From Labrys monachus (GTDB lineage Bacteria > Pseudomonadota > Alphaproteobacteria > Rhizobiales > Labraceae), in assembly GCF_030814655.1 (NCBI RefSeq), contig NZ_JAUSVK010000001.1:4347001-4411000 (forward strand): a stretch of DNA of 64,000 bases. The letters run 5' to 3'. Below the pieces are notes generated by a model. That model ran no database searches, was not told where the DNA came from, and saw nothing but the letters and a program-made list of their open reading frames with translations. Positions 8,311-16,906 of the stretch are shown here, piece by piece; the stretch's first letter is position 1; each line of letters starts with the position of its first letter. The position numbers were made by a program, and so were the translations under genes.

Positions 8311-8744
8311 TGGACCGCCGCATCGCCGTCGGATCCGTCCTCGCCGCCGGCGCTGGCCTGCTCGCCACCGGCGCGCAGGCCAGCGCCGATGCCGTGCCAC
8401 GCGTCGCCTATCACCTTTCCGACCTCGACAAGGTGTCGTTCGTCCTCGGCAATCTGCGCAATCACGTCGACGGCATGGGCGGCCCCGCCGCCGTCGAGCT
8501 GGCGCTCGTGGTGCACGGGCCGCCTTTGCGCGCCTTTCGCGCCGATACCGGCAACGAGGCCGTGAAGCAGGCCGTCGCGCGGCTGGCAGCGGAGAACGTC
8601 AATTTCCTCGCCTGCATCCATACCATGGAGGGCATGAATCTCACCCTCCACGACCTCCTGCCGGGGTTCGCGGTGGCGGAAAAGGGCGGCGTGGTGAAGC
8701 TCGCGCAATTGCAGGCGCAGGGCTGGGCCTATCTCAGGCCGTGA
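8307..8744 (+). CDS. Exported DsrE-family protein
   Basis: The 145-residue protein starts with a signal peptide (MMDRRIAVGSVLAAGAGLLA, cleavage near AQASA-DA). The mature part fits the DsrE/DsrF-like fold: KVSFVLGNLRNHVDGMGG near the start, a central ELALVVHGPPLRAF strand-turn, the cysteine in NFLACIHTMEG, and the C-terminal VVKLAQLQAQGWAYLRP block typical of the family. Cytoplasmic DsrE proteins carry persulfide sulfur on such a cysteine. A periplasmic version could bind or relay sulfur outside the cytoplasm, but this is inference. The ATG overlaps the stop codon of the preceding gene. Confidence 0.82.
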   Translation: MMDRRIAVGSVLAAGAGLLATGAQASADAVPRVAYHLSDLDKVSFVLGNLRNHVDGMGGPAAVELALVVHGPPLRAFRADTGNEAVKQAVARLAAENVNFLACIHTMEGMNLTLHDLLPGFAVAEKGGVVKLAQLQAQGWAYLRP

Positions 8745-8757
8745 GGAACCGCCGAAA

Positions 8758-8780
8758 GAGAGCGCGCAGCGCCTGCTCTC
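8758..8780. terminator. Hairpin between convergent genes, possible terminator
   Basis: GAGAGC (8758-8763) and GCTCTC (8775-8780) can pair with an 11-base GC-rich loop, between the end of the DsrE-like gene and the end of the convergent DUF1877 gene. There is no T-run, so intrinsic termination is uncertain. Confidence 0.3.
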
Positions 8781-8790
8781 GCTCCGGCGC

Positions 8791-9315
8791 TCAGAGCGAC
8801 GACGAGGGCTCGATCCGGCCGTTCGCCGTGAACAGCACATAACGGCCTTCCTCCGCCGCCCGGAGCCAGAAGCTGCGCACCCCCTCGAACCTGCGCCAGG
8901 TCTCGTCGAATTCCTCGTTGTTCACGATGAAGGCGTGGTCCGTCGTCGGAATGGCCCGATACCGCCGATGGAATTCGCTGTGGGTCATGGCCGGAAGAAC
9001 CCGTGCCACGTCCTGGACCTGGTTGCGGGCCTTGAGGCGCATGACGAAGTCGTCGCCGGCATAGAGGCTGGTGCCGCCCAGCACGACGTGATTGAGCGGA
9101 TAGCGCCCTTCGCCCGACAGCGTCCCCTCCGCCAGGGCGCGGTGCATGGCATCCCAGGCCGTGCCGCTCTCGGCGATCCGCTCGGGGTGCTCGGCGACAT
9201 AGAGGGGCTCGATCGACTCGCGGAAATAATGAAGGCGCCTGCCGTCGTCGCCGATGCGGAGCAGGTGATCGACCTCTGAATCCGATAGGGAAAAATGGAT
9301 ACCGAGGCAGCTCAT
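8791..9315 (-). CDS. DUF1877 (YfbM-like) family protein
   Basis: The 174-residue protein begins MSCLGIHFSLSDSEVDHLL, and has the family features of DUF1877/YfbM: a W-D-A-M-H-R-A-L segment after an acidic linker, then YPLNHVVLGG and the C-terminal R-x-F-E-G-V-R-S-F-W-L-R-A. It has no signal peptide or membrane helix and is expected to be cytoplasmic. The function of the family is not established. It stands alone, convergent with the DsrE-like gene and 144 bp before the end of ssuB, so no role in sulfur use follows from its position. Confidence 0.75.
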   Translation of the reverse strand: MSCLGIHFSLSDSEVDHLLRIGDDGRRLHYFRESIEPLYVAEHPERIAESGTAWDAMHRALAEGTLSGEGRYPLNHVVLGGTSLYAGDDFVMRLKARNQVQDVARVLPAMTHSEFHRRYRAIPTTDHAFIVNNEEFDETWRRFEGVRSFWLRAAEEGRYVLFTANGRIEPSSSL

Positions 9316-9459
9316 GAGGCACTTCCCTTGACGACGATCCGGGAAGGCAATTGGCCATCAATCCAGCCGGAGGGCAAGCGGCCGGGCCTGCCGCGAGGGG
9401 GATCGGGCCGCCTTTCGGCGCCGGGGCGGCTTCCTGGTTACCGCCCGTCTTTGGCCGGC

Positions 9460-10266
9460 CTAGACATAAGCGAGGATGCGGGCCGCCAGCCTTGCCGCCG
9501 CCGGATCGTCCTTCTCGCGCGGCGGGCGCGGCAGGTCGACCGCGACGTCCAGCGCAACGGCGCCGTCGCGCAGGACGATGACGCGATCGGCGAGCGCCAC
9601 CGCCTCCGAGACATCGTGGGTGATCAGCATCGCCGTGAAGCCGTGCTCGCGCCAGATGCGGGCCAGAAGCTGGTGCATCTCCACACGCGTCATGGCGTCG
9701 AGGGCGCCGAAAGGCTCGTCGAGGAGGAGAATCTCCGGCCGGCTCACCAGGGCCCGGGCCAGCGCGACACGCTGTTTCTGCCCGCCGGAGAGCACGCTCG
9801 GCCATTCGCCGGCCCGATCGCCGAGGCCGACCTCGTCGAGCGTGGCCTGGGCAGCCTTCTTCCAGCCGGGGCCGCGCGCGATGCCGACATTGCCGATCAC
9901 CCTCTGCCACGGCAGGAGGCGCGCCTCCTGGAACATCAGCCTGGCGCCGCCCTGCGCCAGGGATGCCGCCTTTCCGCCGACGAGCACCTCGCCCCCGCTC
10001 GGCTTCTCCAGCCCGGCGACGAGACGCAGCAGGGTCGACTTGCCGCCGCCCGAACGGCCGACCACCGCGACGAACGCCCCCGCCGGGATGGCGATATCGA
10101 GGCGGTCCAGCACGACACGATGACCGAAGGCCTTCGAGACCGCCTTCAACTCGACCGACAGCCCGCCCGGCCCGGGGGCCTGCGAGGGAAGCGCCGCGCT
10201 GCCGGCGCTGCGCGCCAGTTCCGGCATGAAATAGCCATCCTCGACATAATGCACGGCATGGCTCAT
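9460..10266 (-). CDS. ssuB: SsuB-type aliphatic sulfonate ABC transporter ATP-binding protein
   Basis: I place the start at the ATG at 10264-10266 because it overlaps the ssuC stop (ATGA); this gives 268 residues. An N-terminal extension of about 35 residues ([18 protein letters not shown]) precedes the ATPase domain. Walker A is GRSGGGKST at 70-78, the signature is [15 protein letters not shown] and Walker B is [12 protein letters not shown], with the D-loop and H-loop ([10 protein letters not shown]) following. Proteins of the SsuB/TauB/NrtD group drive uptake of sulfonates, taurine, nitrate or pyrimidines; the sulfonate assignment rests on ssuD and the neighbours. Confidence 0.9.
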   Translation of the reverse strand: MSHAVHYVEDGYFMPELARSAGSAALPSQAPGPGGLSVELKAVSKAFGHRVVLDRLDIAIPAGAFVAVVGRSGGGKSTLLRLVAGLEKPSGGEVLVGGKAASLAQGGARLMFQEARLLPWQRVIGNVGIARGPGWKKAAQATLDEVGLGDRAGEWPSVLSGGQKQRVALARALVSRPEILLLDEPFGALDAMTRVEMHQLLARIWREHGFTAMLITHDVSEAVALADRVIVLRDGAVALDVAVDLPRPPREKDDPAAARLAARILAYV

Positions 10267-11081
10267 GCGAAGGCCTCCCGCCGCGGCCGCACATAGCTCG
10301 GATGCCATTGCAGCGCGGCCCGCTCGAAGAATTTCACGACGATGTCGGAAAGCTTGCCCAGCACTGCATAGAGGATGACGCCGAGCAGGATGACGTCGGT
10401 CTGCAGGAATTCACGGGCGTTCATCGTCATGTAGCCGATGCCGGAGGAGGCCGAGATGGTCTCCGCCACGATCAGGGTCAGCCACATGATGCCGAGCCCG
10501 TAGCGCAGGCCGACGAAGATCGAGGGAAGCGCTCCGGGCAGGATCACCCGCCAGAAGCGCTCGACCGGTCCCAGCCCGTAGACCCGCGCCATCTCGACCA
10601 GGGCCGGATCGACGGTCCTGATGCCGTGATAGGTGTTGATGTAGACGGGAAAGACGACGCCGATGGTCACCAGGAAGATCTTGGCGCCCTCGCCGATGCC
10701 GAACCACAGGATCACCAGGGGGATGATGGCCAGATGCGGCACGTTGCGCAGCATCTGCAGGGTCGAATCGAGCAGCAGGTCCGCCGGGCGCCACACGCCG
10801 TTGACGACGCCGAGCGCAAGGCCGATCAGGCCGCCGAGCACGAGGCCCTGCAACGCCCGCCCCGTGCTGACGGCGACGTTGTGGACGAGGGTGCCGTCAG
10901 CCAGGGTCTGCCAGAAGGCGACCGCCACCGCACTCGGGGCGGAGAGCACGCGCGCCTGGAGCCAGCCGGCGTCCGCGGCGATCTCCCACGACATCAGGAC
11001 GAGCGCCGGCAGGATCCAGGGAACGATGCCCTGGAGGCGACGGCTGGCGAGGAACCTGTCCATCATTGCGCTCCGGCTCAC
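10263..11081 (-). CDS. ssuC: SsuC-type aliphatic sulfonate ABC transporter permease
   Basis: The 272-residue membrane protein has about six transmembrane helices and the EAA-like loop [29 protein letters not shown], as in the SsuC/TauC/NrtB family. [27 protein letters not shown] near the C-terminal half is typical of this group. It overlaps ssuA by four bases (ATGA) upstream and ssuB by four bases downstream, so the three are translationally coupled. Confidence 0.92.
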   Translation of the reverse strand: MSRSAMMDRFLASRRLQGIVPWILPALVLMSWEIAADAGWLQARVLSAPSAVAVAFWQTLADGTLVHNVAVSTGRALQGLVLGGLIGLALGVVNGVWRPADLLLDSTLQMLRNVPHLAIIPLVILWFGIGEGAKIFLVTIGVVFPVYINTYHGIRTVDPALVEMARVYGLGPVERFWRVILPGALPSIFVGLRYGLGIMWLTLIVAETISASSGIGYMTMNAREFLQTDVILLGVILYAVLGKLSDIVVKFFERAALQWHPSYVRPRREAFA

Positions 11082-12034
11082 AGGGCGACGCCGGGGCGCA
11101 GCGCGTCCGACACCTTGATGGCCTTGGGAATGAGGCCGAGCTGGTGGAAGGTGTCGGCGATCTTCTGCTGGTCCGCGATCGTCTCCGCCGTGATCGGCTG
11201 CACGTTCCAGGCCTGGCGCGCCAGGGCCTTGCCGAGGATGGGAGCGGGAATGCCGACGGCGGGCGCGAGTTCGGTCGCGGCCTGCTCGACATTGCCCTTC
11301 GCCCAGGCGTCGATCTCGCCGATGGAAGCGAGGACGGCGTCGATCACGGCGGGATTGGCCTGCGCGAAGCTCTTCTCACCCAGGTAGAATTGCCTGTTGG
11401 CGACGATGCCCTCGCCATTGGCGAGCTGGCGCGCCTCGATGGTGACTTCCGCGGCGGCCTGGAACGGATCCCAGATCACCCAGGCATCGATGTCGCCATG
11501 CTCGAAGGCGGCCCTGCCGTCGGAAGGCGTCAGGAACACCGGCTCGATATCGGCATAAGCGAGACCCGCCTTCTCCAGCGCCTTGACCAGGAGGTAGTGC
11601 ACGTTCGAGCCCTTGTTGAGGCCGACCTTCCTGCCCTTGAGCTCGCCGACCGCCTTGATCGGGCTGTCCTTCAGCACCAGGATCGCTTCGCCCCGCGGGG
11701 CCGCCGGTTCGTTGGCGATATAGACGAGGGGCGCACCGGCCGCCTGGGCGAAGATCGGCGGCGCCTCGCCGGTGATGCCGAAATCGAGCGCACCGACATT
11801 GAGCGCCTCCAGCAATTGCGGACCGCCGGGAAACTCCGTCCAGGTGACCCCGAACCCGAGCGGCTCGAGCTTCTTCTCGAGCAGCCCGCGCGCCTTGAGG
11901 ATCAGGAAAGTGCCGTATTTCTGATAGCCGATCCGCACAGTCCTGTCGGCCGCCCGGGCCGGCCCGAGCGCGACGGCGGCGAGCCCCATGGAACTGGCAG
12001 CAAGGACGGAACGCCGCGTCCATTTGAGGTCCAT
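11078..12034 (-). CDS. ssuA: SsuA-type aliphatic sulfonate-binding periplasmic protein
   Basis: The ATG at 12032-12034 is chosen since GAGGAG lies six bases before it; the protein is 318 residues. The signal sequence starts MDLKWTRRSVLAASSMGLAA, with a TRRSVL twin-arginine-like motif, and ends near ARA-AD. Mature segments RIGYQKYGTFLILKARG, FGVTWTEFPGGPQLLEAL, DFGITGEAPPIFAQAAG and GRKVGLNKGSNVHYLLVKAL define the SsuA family. It delivers sulfonates to SsuBC, and the SsuD monooxygenase then releases sulfite. It is the first gene of the ssuACB unit. Confidence 0.94.
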   Translation of the reverse strand: MDLKWTRRSVLAASSMGLAAVALGPARAADRTVRIGYQKYGTFLILKARGLLEKKLEPLGFGVTWTEFPGGPQLLEALNVGALDFGITGEAPPIFAQAAGAPLVYIANEPAAPRGEAILVLKDSPIKAVGELKGRKVGLNKGSNVHYLLVKALEKAGLAYADIEPVFLTPSDGRAAFEHGDIDAWVIWDPFQAAAEVTIEARQLANGEGIVANRQFYLGEKSFAQANPAVIDAVLASIGEIDAWAKGNVEQAATELAPAVGIPAPILGKALARQAWNVQPITAETIADQQKIADTFHQLGLIPKAIKVSDALRPGVAL

Positions 12035-12060
12035 ACCCATCTCCTCGTTGATCCCAACAA

Positions 12061-12089
12061 TATCTCTAAAGAATATGGAAATAGTCAAT
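12061..12089 (-). promoter_or_regulatory. Sigma-70-like promoter for ssuACB
   Basis: On the minus strand TTGACT (12084-12089) is followed after exactly 17 bases by AGATAT (12061-12066). This is a good sigma-70-type pair in an AT-rich pocket, about 27 bases upstream of the ssuA start. It was found by eye and has not been tested. Confidence 0.55.
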
Positions 12090-12222
12090 CATAAAGATTT
12101 TTCGACCTCCCCGGGCCGCCCTTGCCTTGCGCCGGCGGCGGCTGCCTCTCTTGAAGAGAGTCAGGCCGCGCCCGGGCATCCTTGATATAGCGGGATTTTT
12201 TTCCAAGGAACGGCCTCGCCCT

Positions 12223-12247
12223 CCAAATACATATAGTCTATAAATTC
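12223..12247 (+). promoter_or_regulatory. AT-rich shared element upstream of the oxygenase-metY unit
   Basis: This is the third copy of the element: AAATACATATAGTCTATAAA followed by TTC. The core ATAGTCTAT is a palindrome around one base. It sits 66 bp upstream of the oxygenase start and points to it. A TTGACT (12250-12255) and a TTGACA (12264-12269) follow directly and could be -35-like, but no good -10 partner is seen. Confidence 0.5.
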
Positions 12248-12310
12248 ACTTGACTTATAGAGTTTGACATGTTCGCTTTAGGGCCCAGTCGCCAAGAACG
12301 AACAAGATCC

Positions 12311-13354
12311 ATGACCGCCAACCCCGAAAAGCTCCCCATTCTCGATTTCAGTCGCTTCGACGGCAAACCGGAGGAGCGCGCCGGTTTCCTGCGCGACTTG
12401 CGGGCCGCCGCACGCGGCCCCGGTTTCTTCTATCTCACCGGCCACAGCATTCCCCAGCTGCTCGTCGACGACGCGCTCCGGCTCTCACGACGCTTCTTCG
12501 ACCTGCCGGAGCAGGACAAGCTCGCCATCGAGATGGTCAGATCCCCGCATTTCCGGGGCTACAACCGGGCGGGCTTCGAGCATACGCGCGGCAGGCCCGA
12601 CTGGCGCGAGCAGGTCGACATCGGTGCCGAGAAGCAGGCGCGCGTCTTCAGCGCCTCGGCACCGGCATGGACCCGCCTGCAGGGACCGAACCAATGGCCG
12701 GCGGCCCTGCCGGAGTTCAAGCTCGTCCTGCTGCGCTACCTCCAGGAGATTACCGGGCTCGGCATCCGCCTCCTCGGCGCCTTCGCGCTCGCCCTCGGCC
12801 AGAAGGCCGATGTGTTCGAACCGATCTACACCCCCGAGCCCAACCAGCTCCTCAAGATCGTGCGCTATCCCGGGCGCGACGCCGATGAGGGCGACCAGGG
12901 CGTCGGCGCCCACAAGGATTCCGGATTCCTCACGCTCCTGCTCCAGGACGTCCGGAGCGGATTGCAGGTCGAGGGCGAAAGCGGCTGGATCGACGCGCCG
13001 CCGATCCCGGGCACCTTCGTCGTCAATATCGGCGAAATCCTGGAACTCGCCTCCAACGGCTATCTGCGCGCCAACGTCCATCGCGTCGTCTCGCCCCTGG
13101 CCGGGACCGACAGGCTCTCGGTGCCCTTCTTCCTCGGCGCCCGGCTCGATGCCGAGGTGCCTCTCCTCGAGCTTCCGCCCGAACTCGCCGCCGACACCCG
13201 CGGCCTGACCCAGGACCCGCTCAACCCGCTCTTCCGCGAGGTCGGCCGCAACTACCTCAAGAGCCGCCTGCGGTCCCATCCCGACGTCGCACGCCGCCAC
13301 CATCCCGATCTCGTCGACGTGTCGAAGCCCGTCGAACCCGCTTCCGCCTACTGA
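12311..13354 (+). CDS. 2-oxoglutarate/Fe(II)-dependent oxygenase, isopenicillin-N-synthase-like family
   Basis: Starting at the ATG at 12311 the protein is 347 residues. The N-terminal DIOX_N domain contains LPILDFSRF and AARGPGFFYLTGH. The double-stranded beta-helix carries the metal triad H201-x-D203 and H257 and the 2-oxoglutarate-binding R268-L-S270, so it should be active. The family includes many plant and bacterial dioxygenases; nothing here suggests penicillin synthesis. It is the first gene of a unit with a MetY-type sulfhydrylase and an SsuABC-like importer, so oxidative release of sulfur from an imported organosulfur compound is the natural guess, but that is inference. The substrate is unknown. 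Confidence 0.85.
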   Translation: MTANPEKLPILDFSRFDGKPEERAGFLRDLRAAARGPGFFYLTGHSIPQLLVDDALRLSRRFFDLPEQDKLAIEMVRSPHFRGYNRAGFEHTRGRPDWREQVDIGAEKQARVFSASAPAWTRLQGPNQWPAALPEFKLVLLRYLQEITGLGIRLLGAFALALGQKADVFEPIYTPEPNQLLKIVRYPGRDADEGDQGVGAHKDSGFLTLLLQDVRSGLQVEGESGWIDAPPIPGTFVVNIGEILELASNGYLRANVHRVVSPLAGTDRLSVPFFLGARLDAEVPLLELPPELAADTRGLTQDPLNPLFREVGRNYLKSRLRSHPDVARRHHPDLVDVSKPVEPASAY

Positions 13355-13375
13355 CCCCTCGCCGGAGCCCCGCCC

Positions 13376-14710
13376 ATGACCACCGATTCACGACATTTCG
13401 AGACGCTGGCGCTGCATGGCGGCGCCTACCGCGCCGATCCCGCCACCGGCGCGGTGGCGGTACCGATCTACCAGACGACCTCCTACCAGTTCCAGGACAC
13501 CGGCCACGCGGCGCGCCTGTTCGCCCTGGAGGAGCTCGGCAACATCTATACGCGCGTGCAGAATCCGACGACGGACGCGCTGGAGCAGCGCATCGCCGCC
13601 ATCGAGGGCGGCGCGGCGGCGCTCGCCGTCGCGTCGGGCCAGACCGCTTCGGCCTATGCCGTGCTCAACCTCTCCCAGGCCGGCGACAACATCGTCTCCT
13701 CGACCGACCTCTATGGCGGCACCTGGACGCTGTTCTCCCAGACGCTCCGGCAGTTCGGCGTCGAGGTGCGCTTCGTCGATCCTTCCGATCCCGAGAATTT
13801 CCGGCGAGCCACCGACGATCGGACCCGCGCCTATTACGCCGAGACGCTGCCGAACCCGAAGCTCCACGTGCTCGCCATCCGCGAGATCGCCGATATCGGC
13901 CGCTCTCTCGGCGTGCCGCTGATCGTCGACAACACGGCGGCGCCGCTGATCGCCCGTCCGCTCGAGCACGGCGCCGCCGTGGTGGTGTACTCGGCCACCA
14001 AATATATCGGCGGCCATGGCACCTCGATCGGCGGCCTCATCGTCGACGGCGGCAATTTCCCCTGGGAGGAGCATGCCGAACGCTTTCCGCTGCTGACGCA
14101 GCCGGACGAGGCCTATCACGGCGCGGTCTGGACCGAAGCGGCCAAGCCCCTCGGCCCGATCGCCTATATCCTGCGCGTGCGCGTGAAGCTGCTGCGCGAC
14201 ATCGGCGCGGCGCTCTCTCCCTTCAACGCGTTCCAGCTGCTGCAGGGGTTGGAAACCCTGCCGCTCCGCCTGCGCCAGCACAATGAGAACGCCGTCAAGG
14301 TCGCCGACTTCCTGTCGAAGCACGCATCCGTCGCCCGGGTGATCTTCCCGGGGCTGCAGTCGGACGAGAACCGCCGCCGGGCGGAGACCTATCTGCGCGG
14401 CGGCTATGGCGCTCTGGTGGGTTTCGAGCTCAAGGGCGGGGTCGACGCCGGCAAGCGCTTCATCGATGCGCTGAAGCTGCTCTATCATGTCGCCAATATC
14501 GGCGACGCCCGGTCGCTCGCCATTCATCCGGCCTCGACGACGCATCAGCAGCTCTCGCCGGAGGAGCAGCTCTCCACCGGCGTGACGCCCGGCTATGTGC
14601 GCCTGTCCATCGGCATCGAACATCCCGACGACATCATCGCCGATCTATCCCAGGCGCTCGACGCGTCGGAAGAGACGCTCGACGGCCAGGCCCAGCGCGA
14701 GGCCGCCTGA
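13376..14710 (+). CDS. metY: O-acetylhomoserine sulfhydrylase (MetY-type PLP enzyme)
   Basis: The 444-residue length and sequence fit the long MetY branch of the Cys/Met metabolism PLP family. Visible marks are LHGGAYRADPATGAVAVPIY, the YTRVQNPTTDALEQRIA segment, ASGQTASAYAVLNL, the PLP-binding lysine K209 in SATKYIGGHGTSIGG, and the C-terminal SIGIEHPDDIIADL. The enzyme makes homocysteine (with sulfide) or methionine (with methanethiol) from O-acetyl-L-homoserine. Being 21 bp after an oxygenase, and before an ABC importer, suggests it captures sulfide or a thiol freed from the imported compound. That coupling is inferred. Confidence 0.9.
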   Translation: MTTDSRHFETLALHGGAYRADPATGAVAVPIYQTTSYQFQDTGHAARLFALEELGNIYTRVQNPTTDALEQRIAAIEGGAAALAVASGQTASAYAVLNLSQAGDNIVSSTDLYGGTWTLFSQTLRQFGVEVRFVDPSDPENFRRATDDRTRAYYAETLPNPKLHVLAIREIADIGRSLGVPLIVDNTAAPLIARPLEHGAAVVVYSATKYIGGHGTSIGGLIVDGGNFPWEEHAERFPLLTQPDEAYHGAVWTEAAKPLGPIAYILRVRVKLLRDIGAALSPFNAFQLLQGLETLPLRLRQHNENAVKVADFLSKHASVARVIFPGLQSDENRRRAETYLRGGYGALVGFELKGGVDAGKRFIDALKLLYHVANIGDARSLAIHPASTTHQQLSPEEQLSTGVTPGYVRLSIGIEHPDDIIADLSQALDASEETLDGQAQREAA

Positions 14711-14796
14711 CCAGGCGGACCGCACGCATTGTCGAACCCTTCCCGGGACCGCCGGCATCCCGCCGGCTCTTGGAGCCGCCATACCGGCCGAAAAGA

Positions 14797-14823
14797 GGCG
14801 GACGGGACGTCCGCGGTCCCAGG
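14797..14823. repeat. REP-like palindrome copy
   Basis: Read on the minus strand this is GGACCGCGGACGTCCCGTCC with a CCT in front, a variant of the palindrome seen at 2382-2408 and 25802-25828. It lies in the 165-bp gap between metY and the following binding-protein gene. Confidence 0.6.
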
Positions 14824-14875
14824 AAGGCGAGTTTCACCCGACTGTCACTCCCCCCTCCCATTCCAGGAGCCCCCG

Positions 14876-15895
14876 ATGCCGGGACCATCCACGCTCAATC
14901 GCCGCAAACTTCTCCAACTGGCCGGCGGCGCCAGCGCCGCCGCCTCCCTGACCATCGCAGGCGCCCATGTCTTCTCGCCGGCCGTCGCGGCGCCGGCACC
15001 CAAGATCCGCCTCGCCTGGACGGAGGTCGCCGCCTGCCACTCGCCGCTCGGCTTCGGTGTCGCCAAGGGCATCTATGCCAAGCATAATCTCGACGTCGAG
15101 CTGTTCTACCAGGGGGCGAGCGGCCAGACCCTGATCCAGGCGCTGGCGACCGGCAAGGCCGATGCGGGCGCCGGCCTGATCGGCGACTGGCTGAAGCCCC
15201 TGGAGCAGGGCTTCGACGTGAAGCTGTTCGTCGGCTCCCATGGCGGCTGCCAGCGCCTGCTGGCGTCCAAGGCCTCGGGCATCACCGATCTCCAGGGCGT
15301 CAAGGGCAAGACCATCGCGACCTACGGCATCGGCGCGCCGCCGCAGGTCGCCTTCCAGGTCACGCTGGCCAAGGCCGGCATCGATCCGGAGACCGACGTC
15401 ACCTGGAAGGCGGTTCCGTTCGACCTCGTCGGCGAAACCGTCAATCGCGGCGATGCGGACCTCGCCGCCCATCTCGATCCCTGGGCGTGGTCGATCGAGA
15501 AGCAGTTCGGCCTCACCAAGATCGCCGACACGCAGACCGGCGTCTATGCGGACCACACCTGCTGCGTGCTCGGCGCCAACGGACCTTTCCTCGAAGCCAA
15601 CAAGGATGCGCTGCGCCGCCTCGCAGAGGCGAATATCGAAGTGCACGAATACACCGCCAATCATCCCGACGAGGTGGCGCAGTGGTATTTCGAGACTCTC
15701 AAGCCGGCCGGCCTCAGCGTGGCCGACCTCACCGAGATCCTCGGCAAGCTGGTCTATCACAACCATCCGATCGGCCAGGAACTCGTCGACCAGATCCGGA
15801 TCACCGCGGAGGATCTCAAGCTGGTCAAGGTCCTCGACCCGACGACCGATCCCAAGCAATTCGCCGAGCGGATCACGGTCAACCTTCTCGCCTGA
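14876..15895 (+). CDS. ABC transporter substrate-binding protein, NMT1/SsuA-like
   Basis: The ATG at 14876 follows AGGAG, giving 339 residues; the open frame upstream is non-coding. The N-terminus NRRKLLQLAGGASAAASL is a good Tat signal, cleaved near AVA-APA. The mature protein has the SsuA/NMT1 pattern: LGFGVAKGIYAKHNLDVELF, LIQALATGKADAGAGLIGDW, VKGKTIATYGIGAPPQVAFQ and ADLAAHLDPWAWSIEK. It should bind a small anionic solute in the periplasm. Position after an oxygenase and a sulfhydrylase makes an organosulfur ligand likely; the ligand itself is not determined. It differs clearly from the SsuA at 11078-12034. Confidence 0.85.
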   Translation: MPGPSTLNRRKLLQLAGGASAAASLTIAGAHVFSPAVAAPAPKIRLAWTEVAACHSPLGFGVAKGIYAKHNLDVELFYQGASGQTLIQALATGKADAGAGLIGDWLKPLEQGFDVKLFVGSHGGCQRLLASKASGITDLQGVKGKTIATYGIGAPPQVAFQVTLAKAGIDPETDVTWKAVPFDLVGETVNRGDADLAAHLDPWAWSIEKQFGLTKIADTQTGVYADHTCCVLGANGPFLEANKDALRRLAEANIEVHEYTANHPDEVAQWYFETLKPAGLSVADLTEILGKLVYHNHPIGQELVDQIRITAEDLKLVKVLDPTTDPKQFAERITVNLLA

Positions 15896-15904
15896 GGCCT
15901 AACA

Positions 15905-16906
15905 ATGAGCGATATGACAAGGGCGCTGCGCGCGGGCACGGCGTCTCCCGCCTTCGATACGATCGGGCGCAACCTGTGGAGAAACGGCGCGCTCGCGGCA
16001 ATCGCGTGGGCCGCGGCGGCGCTGGTGACCATCGGCCTGCCCGACGTCGTGCCGTGGGGAAGCGCCGGCCTGTTCGCGGCGATCACCGGCAGCGGCGCCG
16101 TCGTCCTCGCCATTCTCGCCTTCGGCGTCCATCGCCTCGGGCGGGTCGGCGCGGGGCTGGTCCATTACGGCCCGTGGTTGCTCGCCATCGGCATCTGGCT
16201 CGCCTTGTGGGAATTGACGACGGCGAAGTTCGGCTGGCTGCCGAAGCCGTTCTTCTCGCCGCCGCACGGCCTCCTCAACGTCTATGTGACCGATGGCCCG
16301 CGCCTCCTGATCTGCATCGCCTATACGCTGCGCCTGTGGGCGCTGGGCTTCGCTTCCGGCGTCCTCGCCGGCTACGCCGCGGGCATCGCGCTCGGCTGGT
16401 CGAAGCGCTTTTCCTATTGGGGCATGCCGATCCTGAAGCTGATCGGTCCGGTGCCCGCGACGGCCTGGATCCCCTGCACCTTCTATTTCTTTCCCACCAC
16501 CTTCGACGCCAGCATCTTCATCGTGGCGCTCGCCTCGGGCATTCCCGTCGCCATCCTCACCGCTTCCGGCGTCGGCTCGGTCGACCGCGCCTATTACGAC
16601 GTCAGCCGCATCTTCGGGGCGAGCGACTGGTACCTGATCCGCAGGATCGCCATGCCGGCCTCCCTGCCGCATGTCTTCGTCGGCCTGTTCATGGGCCTCT
16701 ATTATTCGTTCGCCGTGCTGGTGGTGGCGGAAATGCTGGGAGCGAAATATGGCCTGGGCTGGTACATCCAGTTCCAGACGGCCTATTCGGGCTATGCCAA
16801 CGTCTATGCGACGCTGATCATCATGGCCCTCCTGTGCGCCGGCATCGTGAAGCTGCTCTTCCTTGTCCGCGACCGTCTCCTCGGCTGGCAGAAAGGCTTC
16901 ATCTGA
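15905..16906 (+). CDS. ABC transporter permease, SsuC/NrtB-like, N-terminally extended
   Basis: At 333 residues this permease is about 60-70 longer than SsuC (272 here). The extra N-terminal part holds two hydrophobic helices (about 28-48 and 53-75) before the usual six-helix core. The core contains the EAA-like segment YYDVSRIFGASDWYLIRRIA, followed by MPASLPHVFVGLFMG and AEMLGAKYGLGWY, typical of the binding-protein-dependent permeases of the nitrate/sulfonate/taurine group. It begins 9 bp after the binding-protein gene and overlaps the ATPase gene (TGATG). Confidence 0.87.
   Translation: MSDMTRALRAGTASPAFDTIGRNLWRNGALAAIAWAAAALVTIGLPDVVPWGSAGLFAAITGSGAVVLAILAFGVHRLGRVGAGLVHYGPWLLAIGIWLALWELTTAKFGWLPKPFFSPPHGLLNVYVTDGPRLLICIAYTLRLWALGFASGVLAGYAAGIALGWSKRFSYWGMPILKLIGPVPATAWIPCTFYFFPTTFDASIFIVALASGIPVAILTASGVGSVDRAYYDVSRIFGASDWYLIRRIAMPASLPHVFVGLFMGLYYSFAVLVVAEMLGAKYGLGWYIQFQTAYSGYANVYATLIIMALLCAGIVKLLFLVRDRLLGWQKGFI

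Noticed and set aside
12311-13354. Penicillin-type biosynthesis suggested by the isopenicillin-N-synthase-like family
   Set aside because: The family name covers many unrelated oxygenases; there is no peptide synthetase or other beta-lactam gene nearby, while sulfur genes surround it.
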